A stretch of 64,000 nt of DNA. It comes from SIG480 sp045636865 (GTDB lineage Bacteria; Bacillota; Clostridia; Oscillospirales; JAAYXM01). The stretch is from contig JAZTYJ010000017.1 in the NCBI GenBank assembly GCA_045636865.1, positions 6,469 through 70,468 on the forward strand, read 5' to 3'. Position 1 is the first letter of the stretch, and each line of letters begins with the position of its first letter. The notes beneath the pieces are model-generated. The model ran no database searches and was not told the origin of the DNA. It worked only from the letters and a program-made list of their open reading frames with translations. Shown here one piece after another: positions 59,883 to 64,000 of the stretch. The position numbers were made by a program, and so were the translations under genes.

Positions 59883-60755
59883 TTAATGAGCACTTTTGAA
59901 AACGTCTGCAACCTCCGTAATCGTGAGAAATGCCTGAGGATCGATTGCATGTGCGATTTCTTTGACGTTCGGAATCTGGAAACGGTTAACGACGAAATAA
60001 ATAACCGTCTTGTCCTGCTTTGAGTAATGTCCGCGCGCAAGAAGCTGTGTGATTCCGCTTTCGTATTCGCTTGAAAGAACGTTGCAGATTTCATCGGGCT
60101 TGCTTGTAACAATCATAACCGCCTTGTTGCGGTCGATACCCTCGACGATAAAGTCGATAACCTTAAGACCTGCGCCGTAGGTGAGGATCGAATACAGCGG
60201 CAAAATCCAGCTGTTGAAAACGATTCCGCAGATGACGTAGAGAAGTACGTTATACACCATAACGAACGTGCCGACGGTAACGCCGAGTCGTTTTGCAAAG
60301 ATAACAGACATAACCTCAACACCGTCAATTGCACCTCCGTAGCGAATAGTCAGACCGCTGCCGATACCCGATATAACGCCGCCGAACAGTGCACATAGGA
60401 GAAGGTCTTTTCCCGCGAGAGGCGACATGGCGCTGACGTCAATGGGGAGAACATTTGTTATGAGATGCGCACCGAGAGAGTACATTGCAACTGCCCAGAG
60501 AGAATACAGCGTAAAAAGCTTTCCCTGTTTTTTAAATCCGTAAAGGAACAGAGGGACGTTAACTGCAATCAGGAAAAAAGAAAGAGAAAACGGAGTTATC
60601 TGGGACAGGAACATAGAAGTTCCCGAAATGCCGCTGTCGTAAAGCCCGACCGGTGCAAGAAAAACGGTGATGCCGAAGGCGTTTATGAAGCCGGCGATGG
60701 TAAGACCTAACAGGTTTGTAAATTTGAATCTGTGATAAGCGGGGGTTTTTCTCAT
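59883..60755 (-). CDS. YitT-family membrane protein with DUF2179 domain
   Basis: A 290-aa protein: five or six N-terminal transmembrane segments (LGLTIAGFINAFGITVFLAP, LFGGVISGIGSGLTIRYGG) and a C-terminal soluble DUF2179 domain (AVMIVTSKPDEICNVLSSEY, GVTQLL-like GITQLLARGHYS, VVNRFQIPNVKEIAHAIDP). The conserved GGAIDG.E segment is present. YitT proteins are widespread in Firmicutes; their transport role is unknown. It has its own promoter and GGAG ribosome site. Confidence 0.93.
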   Translation of the reverse strand: MRKTPAYHRFKFTNLLGLTIAGFINAFGITVFLAPVGLYDSGISGTSMFLSQITPFSLSFFLIAVNVPLFLYGFKKQGKLFTLYSLWAVAMYSLGAHLITNVLPIDVSAMSPLAGKDLLLCALFGGVISGIGSGLTIRYGGAIDGVEVMSVIFAKRLGVTVGTFVMVYNVLLYVICGIVFNSWILPLYSILTYGAGLKVIDFIVEGIDRNKAVMIVTSKPDEICNVLSSEYESGITQLLARGHYSKQDKTVIYFVVNRFQIPNVKEIAHAIDPQAFLTITEVADVFKSAH

Positions 60756-60786
60756 AAAAAATCACTCCGTATAAATATCTGATTAA

Positions 60787-60815
60787 ATTATAACACTTTT
60801 TTATGTCATATACAA
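60787..60815 (-). promoter_or_regulatory. Promoter of the YitT-family gene
   Basis: TTGTAT (60815-60810), 17-base spacer, TATAAT (60792-60787) on the minus strand. Confidence 0.7.
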
Positions 60816-60840
60816 ACGATTTTACAGAAAATTAAAAAAG

Positions 60841-60869
60841 AAAAAAGCACCGAAAAATCGGTGCTTTTC
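60841..60869 (-). terminator. Terminator of tRNA-Ser(TGA)
   Basis: AAAGCACCGA-TTTT-TCGGTGCTTTTTT on the minus strand, immediately after the tRNA. Confidence 0.9.
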
Positions 60870-60871
60870 TG

Positions 60872-60960
60872 TGGCGGAGGGAGTGGGATTCGAACCCACG
60901 TGGGGTTGCCCCCAAACGGTTTTCAAGACCGCCTCGTTATGACCACTTCGATATCCCTCC
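60872..60960 (-). tRNA. tRNA-Ser (anticodon TGA)
   Basis: An 89-nt class II tRNA with acceptor GGAGGGA/TCCCTCC, discriminator G and encoded CCA. The anticodon loop CTTGAAA gives TGA, reading UCA. Long variable arm GGGGTTGCCCCC type. It shares the D-arm (TCGAAGTGGTCATAACG) with tRNA-Ser(CGA) at 2713. Confidence 0.95.
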
Positions 60961-60963
60961 ATA

Positions 60964-60988
60964 TCACATGTGGTGAAAACCACATATG
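60964..60988 (-). other. Hairpin in the tRNA-Ser(TGA) 5' leader
   Basis: CATATGTGGT-TTTC-ACCACATGTG between the promoter and the mature tRNA 5' end. It should form in the precursor just upstream of the RNase P cut. Confidence 0.6.
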
Positions 60989-61017
60989 ATTCTAACAAAA
61001 AACAAGTTAAATGTCAA
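60989..61017 (-). promoter_or_regulatory. Promoter of tRNA-Ser(TGA)
   Basis: TTGACA (61017-61012), 17-base spacer, TAGAAT (60994-60989) on the minus strand. Confidence 0.88.
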
Positions 61018-61035
61018 GAGTTTTTTTGAGTTTTT

Positions 61036-62130
61036 TTATCCGATATTTTCGGAACTCTCTGCCTGCGGCGCAATTCCCTCGATTCTGACATCTGCGTTGA
61101 GGGGAACGATGGCAACATAGCTGTCTCCCGGGAAGACTTCAAGCTCTGCACCGCTTGTGTCGTAGAACTTAAACGGAGCAGTTTTTCCGCTTCTCTTCCA
61201 GGTGAGCTCGCGCTTTTCACCGTTTACAAAGTAGTATCCGCTACCCTCGCCGATGGAGTCAAAACGAAGTCTGCCTGCGGTGTCGCCCTTAATAACATAA
61301 GAGTTCATACGAAGAATGAAAACGTTTTTGAATGCAAGCTGACTTCCGGAGAGCGCATCAACGTGGCTTGTGCCGTACTGACCGATGCGGTAAAGACCAA
61401 GGGCCTCGTCATATGTATATGTTCCTGTTTTGTAGGATGAAAATACGGCAGTGATTTTTGTTGCATCCTTTACGCCGTAAGACAAGATGGTTTCGGAGAA
61501 GTTGAAGGCCGGTCCGTAGCTTGAGGAGCGCGTCATACGAACACCGTCAGCATTCAGTCTCTCCATAATGCGCGGGCCCGAAGTGAAAACGCTGTGCTCA
61601 TATCCGTTATTCTTGATCCGGTCCTTATCGCGCCACGACATAGAGCTGTATTTTCCTTCGATAAGGTCGTATGAGTCAATGTCGTCGTTTGCAAGGCGGC
61701 TGTAAGCCTCGGGGCTTCCGCCGATGTGGATGTAAACTGCGTCAAGGCTCTCCGCAAAGTCGATGTAATACGGACGCGAAGAACGGATAGTGCCGATCTG
61801 CTCTATGTCCTCAAAATCGTCAAAAACCGCGAGAAGACGCGTTATTCCGCCCTCTGCAAGAGCTTCAATAATAATGCTTGCGTTTGAAATGCCGTACTGC
61901 GGAAGGGCCTTTTTGATATTGTTTATCATAATTGCGACAGGACGGCGGTTTTCGTCCTCTTCGCTGTCAACGGGAAGGCCTGTAAGAGCACTTTTGTACT
62001 CGGGAAGTTTAACTTCTTCAACTTCTACATCAATCGGGTCATCGGATGTAATATCACCGCCTCCGCAGGATGTGAGAAGCATCACAGCTGCAAGAATAAG
62101 AGCGATGAGAGAAAAGAGCTTTGATTTCAT
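61036..62130 (-). CDS. YerB-like DUF3048 lipoprotein
   Basis: A 364-aa lipoprotein with signal ALILAAVMLLTSCGGG (lipobox LTSC near residue 21). The mature part has the DUF3048 signatures: LTGLPVDSEEDENRRPVAIMI, ALPQYGISNASIIIEALAEGG, IGTIRSSRPYYIDFAESLDAV and the second-domain FKNVFILRMNSYV. The YerB family is anchored outside the membrane in Firmicutes; function is unproven, with wall- or spore-related roles suggested for some. It is transcribed toward the tRNA-Ser gene. Confidence 0.9.
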   Translation of the reverse strand: MKSKLFSLIALILAAVMLLTSCGGGDITSDDPIDVEVEEVKLPEYKSALTGLPVDSEEDENRRPVAIMINNIKKALPQYGISNASIIIEALAEGGITRLLAVFDDFEDIEQIGTIRSSRPYYIDFAESLDAVYIHIGGSPEAYSRLANDDIDSYDLIEGKYSSMSWRDKDRIKNNGYEHSVFTSGPRIMERLNADGVRMTRSSSYGPAFNFSETILSYGVKDATKITAVFSSYKTGTYTYDEALGLYRIGQYGTSHVDALSGSQLAFKNVFILRMNSYVIKGDTAGRLRFDSIGEGSGYYFVNGEKRELTWKRSGKTAPFKFYDTSGAELEVFPGDSYVAIVPLNADVRIEGIAPQAESSENIG

Positions 62131-62199
62131 AATTTTGCACCTTCCGTTTCTTTTGTGATAGATTAATTATATCACAGTTTTTTAAAATAGTACAGCAAA

Positions 62200-62571
62200 T
62201 TATACACTACATTTGACAACGAGAAAAATACCGCTGCACATACGCGGCTCACACACCACGGAGAGCGAGCAGGGGAGTGCCTCTGTGTGTATGCTGCAAA
62301 CGGCACTTGCACAGATTGTTCCGTCGCAGGTTTCCGTTTCCGAGCCTTTGATTTTCCTGTCGTTTATTGAAAATGCGGCGCGGAAACCGGGTGGTGCAAA
62401 AAGAAGAAAATAAACGCAGTACAAACCCTCCTCACTTATGCATATTTCAGAAAAAACTCCCTCCGCGAGCCAGGAGGGAGGAGGATTTGAAACGATGAGC
62501 GCCGTGTCGTAGGTTTTGCCGTCAGAAAAAATAAGGGCGGCAGAACCTATATTGTTTTTAAAAGAATCCAT
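62200..62571 (-). CDS. Small protein, possible BclA-C/TNF-like jelly-roll domain
   Basis: A 123-aa protein. GGAGG 7 bases before the ATG and a full-length frame support a real gene. The C-terminal half follows the jelly-roll pattern of BclA C-terminal-like domains: EEGLYCVYFLLF (Gly-x-Tyr strand), AAFSINDRKIKGSET (INGxxIxGS-like) and then two beta strands. There is no collagen-like region and no signal peptide. Eight cysteines suggest an extracellular or coat-like setting. The family is uncertain; exosporium or surface protein is the best guess. Confidence 0.5.
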   Translation of the reverse strand: MDSFKNNIGSAALIFSDGKTYDTALIVSNPPPSWLAEGVFSEICISEEGLYCVYFLLFAPPGFRAAFSINDRKIKGSETETCDGTICASAVCSIHTEALPCSLSVVCEPRMCSGIFLVVKCSV

Positions 62572-62581
62572 TGTGTATCCT

Positions 62582-62610
62582 CCGAATATATACTGCTATA
62601 TGCTATTCGG
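62582..62610 (-). promoter_or_regulatory. Inverted repeat over the ribosome site of the small protein
   Basis: On the minus strand CCGAATA, 15 bases, TATTCGG; the 3' arm runs into the GGAGG ribosome site. It could mask translation or be an operator. Confidence 0.4.
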
Positions 62611-62617
62611 AGATGGG

Positions 62618-62655
62618 AAAAAATGTTAAAGCTACAACTTCTGAAGTTGTGGCTT
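62618..62655 (-). terminator. Terminator of ung
   Basis: AAGCCACAACTT-CAG-AAGTTGTAGCTT, one wobble, followed by TTAACATTTTTT on the minus strand. Confidence 0.8.
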
Positions 62656-62658
62656 GTG

Positions 62659-63318
62659 TTACCATATTATCGGCATTTCGCCGGATAGAATCAGCTCGCG
62701 GTTTGCAGAGTTGAAGTGTCCGCAACCGAAGAAGCCGTTGTGGGCAGAGAGCGGGCTCGGATGCGCCGCCGTAAATACCTTGTGATGCTTGTTTGTGATG
62801 AGTGACTCTTTTTCCTTTGCATTTCTGCCCCAGAGAAGAAAAATAATCGGTTTTTCACGCTCATTCAGGTGGCGGATTATCGCATCGGTAAAGAGCTCCC
62901 ATCCCTTGCCATGGTGCGAGTTTGCCTGACCTTCGCGGACGGTGAGAGCGGCGTTTAGAAGCAAAACGCCCTGGCGCGCCCAACGGGTCAGATTTCCGGA
63001 TTCGGGCGGAGTGTTTCCCGTTTCCGCATATATTTCCTTATAGATATTTTTAAGCGACGGAGGAAGCGGAATCCCGTCTTTGACCGAAAAAGCAAGACCG
63101 TGCGCCTGACCTTCGCCGTGGTAGGGGTCCTGGCCGAGAATAACGACCTTGACGTCATTATAAGGCGTAAGAACAAGTGCGTTGAAGATATCGTGCATAT
63201 CGGGGAAAATTCTGAAGTTTCTGTACTCCTCGGCAAGAAACTCGCGGAGCTTCAGATAATACTCGCTTTCAAATTCATCCTTTAAGATGTCATTCCATTC
63301 GTTCTTCAGATCAACCAA
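62659..63318 (-). CDS. ung: Uracil-DNA glycosylase, family 1
   Basis: A 219-aa UDG that removes uracil from DNA. The water-activating loop GQDPYH is at residues 62-67 (catalytic D64). The Leu-intercalation motif HPSPLSAHNGFFGCGHF is at 186-202. VLLLNAALTVREGQANSH and IIFLLWGRNAKEK are further signatures. The length is standard. It is followed by its own terminator. Confidence 0.97.
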   Translation of the reverse strand: MVDLKNEWNDILKDEFESEYYLKLREFLAEEYRNFRIFPDMHDIFNALVLTPYNDVKVVILGQDPYHGEGQAHGLAFSVKDGIPLPPSLKNIYKEIYAETGNTPPESGNLTRWARQGVLLLNAALTVREGQANSHHGKGWELFTDAIIRHLNEREKPIIFLLWGRNAKEKESLITNKHHKVFTAAHPSPLSAHNGFFGCGHFNSANRELILSGEMPIIW

Positions 63319-63351
63319 TTTTCATACCTCCGAAAAATATCTCAAAATACA

Positions 63352-63385
63352 ACAAAAACCGAAGCTGAAAACAGCTTCGGTGCAG
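63352..63385 (-). terminator. Terminator of rpmE
   Basis: ACCGAAGCTG-TTTT-CAGCTTCGGTTTTTG on the minus strand. Confidence 0.88.
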
Positions 63386-63402
63386 CTTTGACACAAAGAT
63401 AA

Positions 63403-63612
63403 TTACTTATCCTGAGACAAACCGAACTTTTTGTTGAACCTGTCGACGCGTCCGCCTGTATCAACGAGCTTCTGCTTGCCGGTATAGAACGGATGGCACT
63501 TAGAGCAAATTTCAACCTTGATATTTTCTTTTGTTGAACCTGTCTCAATAACTTCGCCACATGCACAGGTAATTGTTGTCTGCTTATAATCCGGATGGAT
63601 ACCTGACTTCAT
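63403..63612 (-). CDS. rpmE: 50S ribosomal protein L31, zinc-ribbon type
   Basis: A 69-aa L31 with four cysteines: CAC (C16, C18), then CSKC (C36, C39). These make it the zinc-containing C+ form. MKSGIHPDY at the start and GKQKLVDTGGRVDRFNKKFG at the end are typical. The ATG at 63612 follows GAGGTG; the GTG at 63621 overlaps that site. It has its own promoter, divergent from rnpB. Confidence 0.97.
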   Translation of the reverse strand: MKSGIHPDYKQTTITCACGEVIETGSTKENIKVEICSKCHPFYTGKQKLVDTGGRVDRFNKKFGLSQDK

Positions 63613-63652
63613 GAAATTCACCTCTTTCGGTACGCATTAAATAGCAAAATAA

Positions 63653-63681
63653 ATAATACCATATTGATTTGCAAAAATCAA
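63653..63681 (-). promoter_or_regulatory. Promoter of rpmE
   Basis: TTGATT (63681-63676), 17-base spacer, TATTAT (63658-63653) on the minus strand. Confidence 0.65.
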
Positions 63682-63728
63682 GCTATTTTTTTACTTTTTC
63701 TCAAAATTTTCGAAAAATGGCTTATTGC

Positions 63729-63758
63729 TTGACAAAAAAAGCGGATTTGAACTATAAT
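63729..63758 (+). promoter_or_regulatory. Promoter of RNase P RNA
   Basis: Perfect TTGACA (63729-63734), 18-base spacer, perfect TATAAT (63753-63758). Confidence 0.92.
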
Positions 63759-63764
63759 ATCAAG

Positions 63765-64000
63765 TGCGAGTAAGCCGGACAGTCGCGTGCGTCATATGCC
63801 GAAAGGCGGCGCATGAGCAAAGTCCGAGCTCCACAGGGCAAGGATAACGGGTAACGCCCGCCGAAGGCGACTTCAGGAAAAGTGCAACAGAGATATACCG
63901 CTGTGGCTTCGCCGCAGTAAGGGTGGAAACGTGAGGTAAGAGCTCACGGGTGAGCAGGGAACTGACTCATCCTGCAAACTCTATCCGGAGCAACACCGCA
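63765..64000 (+). ncRNA. rnpB: RNase P RNA, 5' part (runs off the window)
   Basis: The start GCGAGTAAGCCGGACAGTCG, then GAGCAAAGTCCGAGCTCCAC, AGGGCAAGGATAACGGGTAAC, GAAGGCGACTTCAGGAAAAGTG (cited in part), ACAGAGATATACCGC, GGTAAGGGTGGAAACGTGAGG-like segment and AGAGCTCACGGGTGAGCAGG are the conserved CR-I to CR-III regions. The sequence order fits the type A RNase P RNA common in Clostridia. The 3' part, with CR-IV and CR-V, lies beyond the window. Confidence 0.93.

Noticed and set aside
62213..62413. 66-aa plus-strand ORF
   Set aside because: The opposite-strand gene has a good ribosome site and a jelly-roll-like pattern; this frame has neither.

Overview
The window reads as a chromosomal segment of a low-to-mid-GC Firmicute of class Clostridia, probably an uncultured gut member of the Oscillospirales or a related order. 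Evidence: the nusA-type operon carries ylxR and ylxQ; the SRP RNA is about 300 nt with a long Alu-side extension; there is a Trp-specifier T-box; ftsEX sits with an M23 and an S41 peptidase; dgt-dnaG-rpoD are clustered; and strong TTGACA-17-TATAAT promoters recur. The genus assignment is inference. No phage, IS transposase, CRISPR array or plasmid gene was recognised.

Layout. 1-8.5 kb (+) is a carbohydrate-use region: the end of a GH2 glycosidase, a PHP-domain phosphoesterase, a calcineurin-like phosphoesterase, then a scarred patch (tRNA-Ser, a broken second tRNA-Ser copy with a GC-rich insert, and a truncated ORF), two tandem near-identical ~580-aa TIM-barrel-like proteins, a five-bladed-propeller glycosidase-like protein, and a NagD-type HAD phosphatase. 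8.5-8.8 kb holds an array of small hairpins between convergent terminators. 8.8-14.3 kb (-) is glnA-asnA-SRP RNA-dnaX-ybaB-recR-tRNA-Leu. 14.3-25.4 kb (-) is one long housekeeping run read from a greA promoter: greA, lysS, a membrane-anchored unknown, a SpoU methyltransferase, dprA, topA, trmFO, plsX, rnc and an Elp3-like radical-SAM protein. 25.4-31.4 kb (-) has an unknown protein, the ftsE-ftsX-M23-S41 division/cell-wall cluster and a PucR/CdaR regulator. 31.5-39.3 kb (-) is the rimP-nusA-rnpM-ylxQ-infB-(rbfA::nrnA)-truB-ribF translation operon, with RbfA and NrnA fused. 39.3-43.9 kb (-) is cell-wall related (a second S41 protease, a DUF1934 protein, murI, ddl) plus a hemolysin-III-like membrane protein.

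44.0-47.1 kb (+) is a compact operon: strong promoter, T-box with a TGG (Trp) specifier, TrpB2-type tryptophan synthase beta, a vitamin B6 kinase and an ECF S-component. It may couple Trp limitation both to Trp synthesis and to supply of its PLP cofactor. 47.2-53.4 kb (+) is dgt-dnaG-rpoD followed by two metal-dependent hydrolases (one TatD) and an ArAE/FUSC-like membrane protein. 53.4-60.8 kb has a lipoprotein, a heterodimeric ABC exporter with one degenerate ATP site, an AraC regulator divergent from a Gfo/Idh/MocA oxidoreductase, and a YitT protein. 60.8-64.0 kb has tRNA-Ser(TGA), a YerB-like lipoprotein, a small possible jelly-roll protein, ung, rpmE and the start of RNase P RNA, which runs off the window.

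Most interesting items: the tandem uncharacterised 580-aa pair with a LacI-like operator; the T-box/trpB2/B6-kinase/ECF operon; the RbfA-NrnA fusion; the hairpin array at 8.6-8.8 kb; and the interrupted tRNA-Ser copy at 2.85-3.0 kb.
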